64,000 nucleotides of DNA from Otatea glauca (GCA_036346275.1 CM070725.1:15738216-15802215), one strand, 5' to 3'; shown: positions 46,598 through 58,756, counted from the stretch's first letter. A program made the numbers and translations. Notes: generated by a model from the letters alone, not told the origin.

Positions 46598-49500
46598 ATG
46601 GATCGAAGCTGGATGTACGCTGAGAACCGTGCGAGTGCCGAGTACATTAATGGCTTCTCCACTTTTAGAAGAGCTACAGAGGAGGATATGTTTAATAAGA
46701 GGGTGCAGTTTATATCTTGTTCGTGCATTGACTGCGAGAATCTAAAGATGTTTCGATACTCAGCGCAGATCGAAGCACACTTGATTCTGAGAGGTTTCAA
46801 AAGGAGGTATACATGTTGGACCAGTCACGGTGAAGAGTAGGATATGTAGGAAGCAGGTAGTATTAACATCGTCGATGAAGTCAATGATATGCCGATGATC
46901 ATATCAATTATGCTTCCGATGAGAATAGGTTGCAGGATGATAATCTAAATCAGATGTTGTGCGACACAGAAGGGAACCTTGATGACAGAGAATATGGTAA
47001 ATTCTAGGGCTTGATGGAGGACTCGGAGAAACCTTTGTTCTCGGGCTGCAAGTCGAAAGACACAAGGTTGTCATCCATGCTTGAACTGCTGAAGTTGAAG
47101 GCAAGCAACGATTGGTCTGACAAGAGTTTCACAGCGCTGTTACGTCTATTGGTGGAGATGCTTCTAGAGGGAAACGAGTTGCCGACAACCACTTACAAAG
47201 CTAAGAAGGTTCTTTGTCCCTTGGGAATAGAAGTAGAAAGAATACATGCATGTCCGAACGACTTTATCCTGTACAACAAACTTGCATGTATGTCTGGTAT
47301 ACAACGCATCCCAGTACAAGCGTAAAAGTCACTCAAATGATGACAACGAGGGCATCAAAGTGAAGAAAGAACCTCCTGCTAAGGTGGCATGGTATCTGCC
47401 TGTAATTCCAGTTTGAAGCGTTTGTTTGCGAACCCAAATGAGGTAAAACTGCTGCGTTGGCATTCGGAGGAGCGTTAGAACAATGGAATGCTAAGGCACC
47501 CTACTGATTCTACCCAGTGGAGAAACATCAATAGGAGGTTTCAAGAATTCGTTGCGGATCCAAGGAATATAAGGTTTAGATTGCGTACAGATGGAATGAA
47601 TACTTTCGGTAACATGAGCAGCTGGCATAGCACTTGCCCCATGAATCTCTGTATCTACAACCTTCCTCCTTGGTTGCCTATGAATCGAAAGTACATTTTA
47701 TTGTCTGTACTTATTCAAGGATCGAAACAACCTAGGAACGATATTGATGTGTACCTAGCAGTATTGGTGGAAGATCTGAAAACACTGTGGGTTCCTGGGG
47801 TACAGGTATGGGATGCATACAAACGAGAGAACTTCACTTTGCACTACCAGTTATTTTGCACCATAAATGATTACCCTGTCCTTGGTAACCTGTCGGGCCA
47901 GAATACAAAAGGAACCAAAGTTTGCACTCACTGCTTAGTCGATTCCAAGAGTGTGTTGCTGAATCACTCGCGCAAAACCATGTACATGCGTCACCGTAGA
48001 TTCCTTTAGAGGAATCACTCATACCGTAAGATGAAGAAACAATTCAACAGAACGAACGAAGACGGTTCAGTTCCAAAGCCTTTAAGTGGGATAGATGTCC
48101 ATGATATGGTTAATGTTGCGTTTGAAAAGGGACATAAATTGAGGACACGTGAGAAGAGCATGTGGAAGAAGAGATCAATATTTTAGGACCTACCTTATTG
48201 GGAGAACCTAGAAGTTCGGCACTACATCAATGTCATGCACATGGAGAAGAATATCTGTGATAGTTTGATTGGTCTCTTACTGAACATTAAGGGCAAAACA
48301 AAGGGCACTATCAATGCACGGCTTGATTTGGTCAATATAGGCATAAGACTTGAGTTAGCAGCGAAAGAGACCGATAAAGGCTGAACGTACTTCGAACCTG
48401 CTTGTTACACTTTGTCCAAGGCTGAGAGAACTGAACAGTGTCAGTGCTTGCATGGTATGAAAGTTTCTTCCGGTTACTCCTCCAACATGAAGAGACTTGT
48501 TTCGATGCAAGATTAGAAATTAACTGGCATGAAGTCTCATGATTGTCATGTGCTGATGACACAAATGCTCTCTGTGGTAATTAGAAGTATTTTGTCGGTT
48601 AAGGTCCGGGAGACAATCATGAGACTGTGTTATTCTTTAACACAATTGCTCAAAAGGTCATCGATCCCAAAGCATAGATGCTCTGTAGGCTGAGCTGGTG
48701 ATGACTCTATGTAATCTTGAGATGTATTTCTCTCTATCGTTTTTCGATATCATGGTCCATCTCATTGTTCACCTTGTGATAGAGATAAAGATGTGCGGGA
48801 CCGTGTTCCTACGTAGCATGTACCCATTCGAGAAGTAAATGGGAATTCTCAAGTCATACGTACAGAATCGATCTCAGCCGGAGGGTAGCATTATCGAAGG
48901 TTATGCAACCGAAGAGGTCGTCGAGTTTTGCATTGATTACATGGCTTAGGTCGAACCAATAGGTGTGCCTCAATCTCGCCATGAGGGGAGGCTCCAAGGT
49001 ATTGGGACCATCGGAAGGAAAGAAATCATGCCTGATTCGGTTGCCTATGCTCAATCCCATTTCACAATTTTACAACACATGGTTATAGTGTCCCCGTACA
49101 TCGATGAACATAAGCACTGGTTACAGCAAGAGAATCTGATGCGGCAGGAGTCTTGAATCACGAGACAGAAAGTTGAAGGAGCGACCCATCACTGGGACCT
49201 CATCAGGTGATACGCTCACATGATTGGCAAAAGGACCAACATTTACAGTTGTAACATGAAAATGATATGACTTAAATGGGTACACATTTTACATGAGAGA
49301 TCAGGATATGAAGAGCACAAATCAGAACAGCGGTGTCTACATAGATGCATTCAATACCACTGGGTCGACGAGGAGCTCCTACTATGGGTTCATACAGGAG
49401 ATTTGGGAGCTCGACTATGTACTATTCAAGATCCCTTTATTTCGGTGCCGTTGGGTCCACCTCCAGCAGATGAAGGTTGACAAGTACGGTGTCACTACTG

Positions 49501-49801
49501 TCAACCTCGCATGCGTTGGATACCAAGATGAACCATTCGTACTCGCTAACCAAGTTGTTCAAGTATTCTATGAAACCGACCCATCCAACAAGAAGCGACA
49601 TGTAGTTCTTCGGAGAAAAAGAAGGATTGTCGGAGTAGAGAATGTAGTAGATGAGGAAGAATACAATCAATTTGATGAGTTGACTCCTATTGGAAACAGC
49701 ATCACAATCCAGGAAGAACAACCTGAGGAAGCAAGCTACACACACGTCGATAATCGTGAAGGGCTAATTTTTATACAAAAGATTAAGCAAGTGGAGTTAT
49801 A
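46598..49801 (+). pseudogene. CACTA TNP2-type transposase (broken)
   Basis: Starts MDRSWMYAENRAS at 46598 with the Transpos_assoc domain (CSCIDCENLKMF...CWTSHGEE, to 46837). Transposase_21 (Tnp2) follows: GWSDKSF-like DWSDKSFTALLRLL, GNELPTTTYKAKKVLCPLGI and IHACPNDFILY (47080-47275), then RLRTDGMNTFGNMSSWHSTC with a probable catalytic Asp (47580-47640) and DYPVLGNLSGQNTKGTKVC (47870-47930). A decayed DUF4218-like stretch (48200-48700) is followed by a DUF4216-like C-terminus (49293-49802: IPLFRCRWVHL, EPFVLANQVVQVFYETD). Many stops (for example near 46840, 47324, 48008, 48186, 48382) inactivate it. Family proteins bind subterminal repeats and cut the ends. Confidence 0.85.
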
Positions 49802-49906
49802 ATTTTAAGTGTACTTTCTAATATAATAGAGTTGTTTTTAATGAGACAATCAAAATTCAAAACATTATACATCTGATTTATTTAATAAAGTTCTCTTTCT
49901 TTTACT

Positions 49907-50010
49907 GATGTTGATTCATCCAAAATTCCATATACATTATGCAATTCCTTCACTGATATTGATTCATCCACAATCCCATTTACATTATGCAATTCCTTCA
50001 CTAATGTTGG
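49907..50010 (+). repeat. ~52-bp tandem duplication
   Basis: Two adjacent units with ATTGATTCATCCACAATCCC and TACATTATGCAATTCCTTCA in the transposase 3' non-coding region. Confidence 0.75.
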
Positions 50011-50029
50011 GTGTTGGTCCCATTACATC

Positions 50030-50230
50030 AATGACGGTTCTATTTTAAAACCATCTGTGATAAGACACATAACAGACAATTCTATTTAGAACCGTCTGTG
50101 ATTAAATACTATCAAAGACGGTTCTAAAATAGAATCGTTTATGATAATAAGCTATCACAGACGGTTCTAGTTTAAAACCTTCTATGATGTGTCTTATCAC
50201 AGACGGTTCTAAACTAGAACCGTCTGAGAT
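50030..50230. repeat. CACTA right subterminal array
   Basis: About eight GACGGTTCTA / TAGAACCGTC motifs in alternating orientation. Unlike a normal 3' end it runs straight into a TATA box and leader-like DNA rather than a CACTA terminus. Confidence 0.75.
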
Positions 50231-50238
50231 GTAAGCTC

Positions 50239-50246
50239 TATAAAAA
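50239..50246 (+). promoter_or_regulatory. TATA box directly after the array
   Basis: CTCTATAAAAAGG nine bases after the last array motif, then a C-rich leader. This is the layout of a CACTA 5' end, which makes it odd at a 3' array. Confidence 0.45.
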
Positions 50247-50700
50247 GGTCGCTCGTGCAGATTATTCAGTTACCAATCTCCAGCAATCAAAACCCTAGCT
50301 TTGTCTCCCAACACTTCGTCTCTCATTGCGGTGCCTCCCCCAAACCTCACGACTCCCCCGGCCTTGCTACCTCCCCGGCCGACGTCTTCCCCCGCGGCGC
50401 CACACCCTCGGCGTTGTTCCTCCCTCCCCCGTCATCGTCGAGCTCAAGAAGTCACCGTCGAGCTCCCCCTCCTCGTAGCTAGTTGACGCCAAGACCCCCC
50501 GTCGCCACTGAGCTCCCTCCGTCGCCCTCGAGCTCGCCCCATCCCCCGTCACCTCCGAGTTCACCGATGCCACCCCTGCTCACCGATGCTAGCCCCTCTT
50601 TTCTCCTACTCGCCAAGATAAGCACGCCTTCTAATCTTTGCTTGGGAGCCACGTCGGTGCTAATATGCATAGAAATAGAAATAACCAACTAGATGTATAG
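50247..50700 (+). other. leader-like C-rich region, possible first exon
   Basis: CT-rich DNA (AAAACCCTAGCTTTG and proline/serine-rich open frames on both strands) resembling the 5' leader of a grass gene or of a second CACTA. No domain recognised; it may be the start of a related element in the same orientation whose body has decayed. Confidence 0.3.
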
Positions 50701-51515
50701 TTGAGATGTGTGCTCCTTCGGCACAAAATAAATATTGTTTTAGCTAGTTAGTTGAGAGCACAGCTACTTTGCTATTATGAATGACGTATGGCAGACGAAA
50801 AGTATGACAAAATTAAGATCTTTTTAAGTAAGATCAGAATTGTCATTTTCTCCTGACATGTGCAATTTGCATGGTGTTATAGTTCATTGGATGTTCATAA
50901 AATAATTACGTCATTCCTAGATCATGTAAGATGAAATTTCTATGAAGTGCGACAAACAATTTTTGCTTCCTAAATCCTAATTGGTAGACGTCAGACCATT
51001 TTGTTCTACCAATTGCCGAAATGCAATCTTCAAGGTTCAGCTAATAGCTTTGGATTTCAACTAGTTTCTCGATGAATTGCTTATGAATACCTCAGACTTC
51101 TTGCATACTGTTATATGTAGTTGCCTATTTTCACTAGCTTGGGATCTATGTAGTTGCCTATTTTCTTGTGTAATGTCATTGCTCGAAAACCTTGCTCTAC
51201 ATTTTTAAAGTAATGATCTATGTAGTTGCATGACTCGAGAATGACCGCTCTCCGTCATGACCTTTTCTTTTGCTTATCTATATAAATAAAAACAGCCTTA
51301 ATGAACGGACAAATGATGCTTATCTACATTTTTAAAGTAATGATCTATGTAGTTGCTCAACTACAAGAATATATTTGTTTCTAAAATATATGAATAAACA
51401 TATTTTCTACATCATCAATTCCTACTTTTTGTTATCCCGGCACATTATATCTCTATCATCATTAGTTCTACTGATGATTTCAAAAGAGAAAAAGGAGAAG
51501 CTGCTTTATTCTCTC
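50701..51515. other. unannotated AT-rich stretch
   Basis: AT-rich with short internal duplications (GATCTATGTAGTTGC recurs near 51147, 51207 and 51345). No gene or element edge recognised. Confidence 0.4.
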
Positions 51516-51580
51516 CCTTTTGTAATAATATATATATATATATATATATACATACATATATATATACATATATATATATA

Positions 51581-51995
51581 GGAAGCCGAAATGGGGCACC
51601 AGGGTGCCTAGGCACCATGATTTCAAATGCCGAATTCAAGCCATATTTGAGTATATTTTTCAAAAATTTCAGTTTTAGAGTCTATACTCATCTATAACAA
51701 TTCAAATGAAACACATACCTTTGAAAAACTATACTCGAATTCAAAGATTTTGAACGAGTTTGGATCACATGCTTTGCTGATTTATATATAAAATCAGCAC
51801 ATACCTACAACCAAACTATCATCAAAAAAGGAAACTCTAGTTTGAATTTCAGTTCAGACTTGTTTGAACTATTTAGTAAACTAGTTAAACTTAGCATCCT
51901 AAAAAATTCAAAAAAAATTGCAAAAAAATACATAGAGAAAATATCCTTTTTGGATCATAGTGCCAAGGCACCATGGTGCCCTAGGTAATTATACT
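51581..51995. mobile_element. Micron-like foldback unit, copy 1
   Basis: About 415 bp with inverted ends: GGGGCACCAGGGTGCCTAGG near the left and its near-complement CCATGGTGCCCTAGG at the right. It is bounded on both sides by TA microsatellite. No coding. The layout recalls Micron-type MITEs of rice, which lie in (TA)n tracts. Confidence 0.6.
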
Positions 51996-52026
51996 ATATA
52001 TATATATATATATACATATATATATA

Positions 52027-52444
52027 GGAAGCTGAAATGGGGCACCATGGTGCCTGGGCACCATGACTTCAAATGCGCTAATTCAAGCCATATTCGAGTA
52101 TATTTTTCAAAACTTTCAGTTTTAGGGTATATACACATCTATAACAATTCAAATGAAACACATACCTTTGAAAAAATATACTCGAATTCAAAGATTTTGA
52201 ACAAGTTTGGATCACATGCTTTGCTGATTTATATATAAAATCAGCACATACCTACAACCAAACTATCATCAAAAAGGGAAACTCTAGTTTGAATTTCAGT
52301 TCAAACTTGTTTGAACTAGTTAGTAAACTGGTTAAACTCGGCATCCTAAATATTTCAAAAAAAATCGCATGAAAATACATAGAGTAAATACCCTTTTTAG
52401 ATCATGGTGCCCAGGCACCATGGTGCCCTAGGTAATTATACTAT
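52027..52444. mobile_element. Micron-like foldback unit, copy 2
   Basis: About 418 bp and very similar to copy 1 along its whole length (shared GAATTCAAAGATTTTGAAC, TATATAAAATCAGCACATAC). It has the cleaner inverted ends GGCACCATGGTGCCTGGGCA and the complement TGCCCAGGCACCATGGTGCC. Same orientation as copy 1. Confidence 0.65.
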
Positions 52445-52502
52445 ATATATATACATATATATATACATATACATATATATATATACATATATATATATAT
52501 AT

Positions 52503-53075
52503 GATCATGGAAAATTATTACAGAAGGACACACAAATAGCAGTATATCATATATCAGTTCTCATCGAAGAAAACTAAAGTATATATTGTACTTGGCGAAT
52601 GGAAGGGTCAGTAGATTATCTAAAGAATAGAACAAAAAGATTAATAACTTTTACGTATAAAAGCAAAAAGATCTAATTAGAATTAAGTTCATTTTTTTCT
52701 TTTGCCAACCATATACTACCTTTGTACCCTACAAATAAAAGCAGTCATCAATTGGTAGTCTTCCTTGCTTGATTCTTTTTCTTTCCTGTTGAGCCATAAA
52801 AGACAGCCTAGATTGCAAGATGCGTCCCCTTATTCGTCGTCTTAAGGATGTGATGAGCCAACGAAAGGAAAACCTCCTCAAGGTCCAAGAGGAGCAAATA
52901 AAAGGCCCACGGACCGATATACCATCACGGCGGTTGATCCAAAGGATGGGCCCCTACTGAACCAAGAAAGGCAGCGATAGCATCCAGGACATTGTGCGGG
53001 ATACTCGCATGGGAACAGGTCCCCATCACCTGTCCATCCTAAAGGTCACTGACTAACGAGAACCACAATGACTTA
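52503..53075. other. unannotated; possible 5' part of a CACTA Ptta gene
   Basis: AT-rich to 52800, then a more GC-balanced stretch with LRRLKDVMSQRKENLLKVQ on the plus strand. It precedes the Ptta fragment at 53076 and may be its upstream exon, but I cannot match it to a domain. Confidence 0.3.
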
Positions 53076-54149
53076 TTGACAAAAATTATGTCTTCGTTTG
53101 AGATCCCAAGAAACTCCGTGCGCTCAGTGCGACGGTATGCACTACTAATGGCGAGAAAGACGTGTAAGAACTTCAAGAATGAAGGACCATGTGGAGGTCT
53201 ACCCAGGTTTGTGATGAGTATTTTAACTAAACTTGAGCTTGGTATGCTTTGGTTTGAGTTTGATTTGCATTGGAATTGAAATTTGAAGCAATTTGAGTCT
53301 TCTCTGTTTTCCCGTTGCTACTGGCCATGGTAGCCCAGTGCTACCAGGCGGGCGGTAGCACCGAACCGAATGGTCGGTGTGATATTTCCAAATAGGGTGT
53401 TTTTAGAGGAATTTTTCGGGCGATGCTACCAGCCATAATAGCCCGGTGCTACCGAGCAAGCGGTAGCACTGGCCCTGAGAGCGGTGCGAAAATTTCAGAG
53501 GTGTTTTTTCCTGTTCGGTGTCAGACGGTGCTACCGGCCTGGGGATGGTAGCACGGGTCCACTATGTGTAAGGTCGAGGATGCTGACTAGAGGGGGGTGA
53601 ATAGGCGGCTTTTAAAAAAACTTTCTCTTTCTAATTTCTACAAAGCAATTCACCCCTAATTAGCCCTATGCCAAAACCTTATCAATAATAATGCGGAAGC
53701 GATAAACTAAGGTTTTGACAATTAAAGCCTAAATCAACTAGGCTCACTATGTGCACTAACTAATTATGTCTCTAACAAAAAGCAATTTTAAAGACAAGCA
53801 ATCAATCAATTTAATTCTATGAATGTAAATTGCTTGAATATAAATAAAGAGAACAAGGCAAGCATAAGAGACACAATACTTTTTACCGTGGTGATCGGAG
53901 ACTTGCCGGTCTCCCCTAGTCCACGTTGAGGTTAGCCTAAACACATTGGACCGGCTCCACGAATTGAGCACCCACCTCGAATCCACTAGATGTGGTTTTC
54001 ACGCTTCGCGTAGGCTCAACCCGAACCTTCACAAACTTCGCCGGGCTTCTCACAACCTTGAGAGCTCCACAGACGACGCCCACGCCGCCTAGGAGTCGGC
54101 AACCTCCAAGAGTAACAAGCCGAATCCTCTCGCTTGAACTTCACCAAGC

Positions 54150-55800
54150 ACAACACATGTGCTTCCGGTGATCACCAAGTGCAACACATGCACAAGGATC
54201 CTCCTCAAGTGCAACACATGCACAAGAGACTCTCAATCCTCTCCTAATTGCAACACATACAATTAGAGGCTCACACTAGCTCAAGAAGCAAATGGGAGAA
54301 GGCAACATATGCACACAACTCCTATAAACACCCAAATGCTCTAGCACACAGCCAACCTTCTGCCCTTGCCCCCCAAGGCCTCCTTTTATAGCCTCCAAGC
54401 CAAAACTAGCCGTTGGGGGGGAATCCTGGACAAAACCAGAATTCCCGATGCTACCGCCCTACTAGGACCGGTAGCACCGGCCTCGCCAACGGCTACAAAA
54501 CTAGCTGCACAGATTTCCCGGTAGCACCGGCCAGCGGGAGCGGTGCTACCGCCGGCGGTAGCACCGGCCTCAACCCGTTGCACCGGCCAAAGCCGAACTC
54601 AAAACACCTCCTCTGGATTTTTCACACCGGCCGGAGGAGCGGTTGCACGGACCTCGGTGCTACCGGCCTACCATGGCGGTAGCACCGGACCACCAGATCG
54701 CCCAAAAACACCCTCTCTCGAAATTCCACACGGCTAGAGAGACGGTAGCACGGACCTTTGGTGCTACTGCCAAATCGATAACAGGACCGACCGTGCTGCT
54801 ACTGGCCTACAGGGATCTGACGAAGCCTCGGGGAGAAAACACTGTTTTTCACAAAAACTTTTCTCCAAACCATTCAAGATAAATTCTTTGAGCTATGTGA
54901 GGATCAACACATGATCACAATACTATGCAAAACACATTTGCATATGTTAATCACATACTCCAAAGAATCTTATTAAGCACAAATTATTTGCAAAACACAT
55001 TTGCCAATAAACCAAGAACTTATGAGATCAATCCTCTTAGCCATGTGAAGATCAACACATGATCAAGTCAATCTGCAAAACACATTTGCAAACCCTATTC
55101 ATATGCTTTAGGATCGGAACCCATAATCTAAAGTTCATTTGCAAAACACATTTGCAAATAACAAATCCAACTAACGAAAACACATTTCGTAAACAACTCA
55201 AGATCTATTTGCAAAACGTATTAAGCAAATCAAACTCGAGTCTATGAGATTAATCCCCCTAGCCATGTGAAGGTCAACACAAGACCCAGTCAACTTGCAA
55301 ACACCCGTTGCAAGCCCTACTCACATGCTCTCGGGATTCCGGACCCATAGACCTCGGTTTATTCGCACAACGAACTTGCAAATACACATTAAACCAATTT
55401 TATGCTTGAGCATTGTTCTTTGCAATACATGCAAAAACCTAGCTCCAAGCAATACCAAAACATGAGCTCTCTATTTGCAACACATGCAAATCTCTAGCAC
55501 CATGCAAGCAACCACAACAAATATAAGTGCATGAGTTCTCTATTTGCAACACATGCAAATCTCTAACTCCATGCAACCACTTTAAACCAAATTGCTTGAG
55601 CTCTCTCCTTTTGCGACACATGCAAAACTTAGCTCCAAGCAAAAACCAAATCAAATAAGATTCAAATAAGATGCAAGTATGAGCACCCTTATTTGCAACA
55701 CATGCAAATACTTAGCTCATACAAAATCCAATGCACAAGCTTCACCAATTTGCAACACATGCCAAATGGTTAGCTTCATGCAAACATCAAACAAGAGAGT
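54150..55800. repeat. degenerate GCAACACATGCA-type repeats in LTR B
   Basis: Short imperfect units around CAACACATGCAAA or CAAAACACATTTGCAAA recur dozens of times through this part of the LTR, in a head-to-tail, loosely spaced manner. Also present in the family member at 23870-24030. Confidence 0.75.
54440..54790. repeat. GGTAGCACCGG palindrome cluster
   Basis: About ten motifs of GGTAGCACCGG or its complement in 350 bp, CG-rich and self-complementary. Similar palindrome-rich cis regions have been described in maize Sirevirus LTRs. Confidence 0.75.
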
Positions 55801-57371
55801 GAGCTAGAGTGAACCGGATCGAGTTCATCAACACATGATGAAGCTCAAGCTAAAAGACTCAACCCTCTTAATAGTACGGCACCTAACAAGCAACCCGGTC
55901 TCACAACCAAACACGGAGACCGGAAAAGACTAGGAACACATCCTTAGCCCTAGCTAGTTATACCTTTGCCACACTTGATCCACTTGGAGCTTTTATGATT
56001 TCCAATCATCTTCTCTCCAGATCACCTCTTCTTCTTCTTCTTGGTCATCAACGCATGATGAACCTTCTCTAGCCCTTCTCTTCACTTCGGGATCACCTCT
56101 TGAAGCTCATCAACACATGATGACTTCTTCTTCCCGATTCTTCATCATCTTGGACTTAACCTACTTCACAACTCATGGAAGATGTTAGTCCAACAAACAC
56201 AGTTGTCTCAATCATCACCGCACTCCATTAACACATAATGGATGCCTCCAAGATCGATTGAGCACAACCCTAATCAATTTGAATGATTAATTATGTCTTG
56301 AGTACTTTGATGCAACTAATGCTTCATTATACTCAAGAACTTTTCGCTTGTCTTTAATCAACAAGGAAACACCATCAACACATGATGAAATGTTCTTTGA
56401 TTGATTGAGAGACAATCGAACTCAATTTAAACTCATTTAAATTGACATGAGTATATAACTACACAAGTCATATATACTCAAAAGATTGTTTCAAGGTCTT
56501 GATCCTTTATATTGTATGACAAGAGGACATGGATCAATACAATTGAAACATCAAGTTAAATTATAAACTCCCCCTAGATGTGTGCATTCATGTACATATG
56601 AATTAAAAACATAATGCACATATTTGGTCTAAAGCAACGGAAGAGTTCATACCTTAACTTGACTTCTAAGTATGCATATTGATAATAGAATGAATACAAG
56701 TGCATACCTTAGGTTTTCCATTTTCCATCCAAGTATGAGACTAATAAGAATAAGACTCAATAGAATATGTTAGTCTCATAATGATTAGATTTGTCATTAA
56801 ACAATGATTAAACATTAATATTAAACCAATCACCAAAACCAATAGAGCTTGAACTTACACTATGGGCGGTGCTACCGGCCTGAGGGCGGTAGTACCAGTC
56901 AGGATGAACAAAGTTGAATTTCGATTTGTGGACTTTGATGAATCTCTTGCATATCTTTGTGGACAATGCTATGTGAGGTGTTTCCTTATTTTTGATGGTT
57001 GCAGGACGTCGGGTTTTGATCATGGTGAGGCAGAGGATGACCGGGACTAGGTGAGGAGTGTCGAAGGTCCAACCGATCGAGGATCACCGGAAGATGATCG
57101 TAGACAGAGTCAGTGCAAGCCAAGAAGACAAGGAATGGATGAGATCCTAGCTAGACGCTGCTCATATCAATGAAGGCTGCCGGATCGCGGTCTAGTTGAT
57201 AGGATTTCGGGTCTAGGTAGTATGCTTTGAAAACCGTGCAAGAAAATCGGTTATGTGTGTGGGTTTTGGGTTAGCCCATGCATGGTTGTGTGAGTGGGTC
57301 AATCCTAGCCCTTGATTGAGTGCTCTAGGGTTTAGAGACCCATCCAAGGGTGGTAGCTGGCCCAAGAGTAG

Positions 57372-57379
57372 TATAAATA
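57372..57379 (+). promoter_or_regulatory. TATA box of solo LTR A
   Basis: TATAAATA followed by GAGGGGGAGGGG, the usual core promoter layout of this LTR class, supporting plus-strand orientation. Confidence 0.55.
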
Positions 57380-58756
57380 GAGGGGGAGGGGTGGCCTTAC
57401 TCCTCTTGAAGGTTTTGAGGTTTTTGTGCTCCTTTGGGCTTTGCCCACTTGTTGTGAGGCTTTGTAAACCTCTCCTTCCAAAAATAAAAATATTTTTATC
57501 TATGTTCAATTTCCCTTATGCATTTACTCTACGCATTTAAATTCCGCATCTACTTTTTTGCAATTTACATTTAAGCAATTTGGATTTTCCTCCCCTCCTT
57601 CTACATGCCGAGGATATTGATTGTTGGATGAATCTCTTCTTAGATCATATCCCAATCATATAGGCAATCCATGCGTTTTCTTGTAAGAAATCAGATTTTG
57701 CATTCTTGAGTGAATGATCTTATAAATTGTGTTTCTTCAAGTCTCTACTTGTTCTTTTGCTTGCTGGGACATGTGGGAGGCTATTCAAGATCATCTTGAT
57801 CATTAAAACCCCATGAGCAAGCCTTGAATCAAGTTCTTTCGATTTGCTCAGAACTTGGTGCGTTCTTCCTTCCCAGGCAAAAAGGTCAGAACTTTAACGT
57901 CAATCCTTGCGATTGAAGGTTGGAATAAGTTCTTAACATCCCGAGGATCTTATTAACCAAGTTTCGTGAGTTTTTATCCAGATGATCAAAAGATTCCTCG
58001 AAATTTGTTTTAGGTCGTGCTGATTTTTCATGCTGTTCTTGAGCTGTTCTTGAGTCCGATGCTACCACCCCTCGTGCGGTGCTAATGGCCCTCTTGCGGT
58101 AGCAATTGCTAGACAGCATATTTGGCTCATTTTAATCGACTCTTTTTGTGTGTTTTCTTCGCGGGCTTGGTTGGATTATTTTTGGGGAAAAGTTTTTAAG
58201 TTGCGACCATTCACCCCCCTCTGTTCGCCATCTCGGTCCTTCAAAGAGCAAGCTTGTCAAGGAATCTATCAACAAGAATGTGACTCCCTTCTCTAAGTAC
58301 GGGTTCATCGCTAAGGACGTATGACAAAGTTTTATTGAGGCAAAGATGACGGACGAATTCATGTGTCAAAGTGAAGCCCATAAGGCCCTGCAGGCAAGGA
58401 ACACCCACCCCCATAGACTCGGCACCGCTGGGTATAAGGGGAAGAGGGCTCAATGGGAGAGGGAGGACGAGGAGGCCTCCATGCCATTTGCATCGATCGT
58501 TGACCAGCGCGCCAGAGACTGGCTAAGAGCGAGATCAAGTGCCACGTCCTCCGGCACCGTCTCCTTTACAAACCACTGTGGACGAGGAAGTCTGCCAACG
58601 CCTAGTAAGATATCATACTGCCAATCGCAGTACACCACGTGTCTGTACTATTCATTCTCTCTCCTTTTTCTATTTTTCATATTTCTTTATCCGAGCAAAT
58701 TCCAAGAGCCCGTTTTCCTCCATTTGAGCTCCAAATCCAGTGATTCAAAATTTTAA

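Larger units (their letters stand above)
45487..50230 (+). mobile_element. CACTA element with TNP2-type transposase (3' end lost)
   Basis: Begins CACTACTACAGAAAGACATA at 45487, preceded by ACC, inside copia pol. Subterminal arrays of CATCACAGACGGTT / AACCGTCTGTGATA type motifs flank the body at 45510-45765 and 50030-50230. A TATA-like ATATATAAT at about 45766 and a tandem-repeat leader precede the transposase. No GTAGTAGTG end is found after 50230, so the right terminus has been lost, and the rest of the interrupted copia pol is not seen beyond it. Confidence 0.8.
51516..52502. repeat. interrupted (TA)n microsatellite
   Basis: TA/CATA tracts at about 51525-51580, 51995-52026 and 52441-52502 flank and separate two foldback units. 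Confidence 0.85.
53567..56859 (-). mobile_element. Sirevirus-type solo LTR B (3.3 kb)
   Basis: Begins TGTAAGGTCGAGG and ends GAGCTTGAACTTACA, with target duplication CTATG at 53562-53566 and 56860-56864. AGAGGGGGGTGAATAGGC near the left end shows minus-strand orientation, opposite to its host LTR. It contains many GGTAGCACCGG/CCGGTGCTACC motifs (54440-54780), including a perfect 26-bp palindrome at 54541-54566, and long runs of GCAACACATGCA-type units (54150-54320, 54890-55800). It matches the ends of 23279-25897 and is the fuller copy of that family. No coding. Confidence 0.9.
53180..58243 (+). mobile_element. Sirevirus-type solo LTR A (1.77 kb plus insertion)
   Basis: Begins TGAAGGACC and ends GGTCCTTCA, perfect 9-bp inverted ends. 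Flanks are AAGAA (53175-53179) and AAGAG (58244-58248), a 5-bp target duplication with one mismatch. Plus-strand orientation is shown by CATTCACCCCCCTCTG just before the right end and by TATAAATAGAGGGGG at 57372. Inside, GGTAGCACCG-type palindromic motifs occur at 53330-53550, 56866-56900 and 58060-58100. It is split by solo LTR B. No internal region remains, so it arose by LTR-LTR recombination. Confidence 0.85.
53076..58756 (+). pseudogene. Ptta/En/Spm CACTA protein, split by nested LTRs
   Basis: The left part (53076-53179) ends YALLMARKTCKNFK, like the Transposase_24 region in which a Lys/Arg-rich stretch is followed by W/C-x-x-FK. The right part (58244-58610) continues VTPFSKYGFIAKDV, a TGA stop where Trp is usual, QSFIEAKMTDEFMCQSEAHK, HRLGTAGYKGKRAQWERE and RARDWLRARSS, all typical of the family. 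Removing the LTR with one copy of its 5-bp duplication joins the two parts in frame. After 58610 the frame loses similarity. Ends of the CACTA element itself are not found. Confidence 0.65.

Noticed and set aside
54386..54882. Several Gly/Ala/Thr-rich frames
   Set aside because: They are translations of the GGTAGCACCGG palindromes of LTR B.
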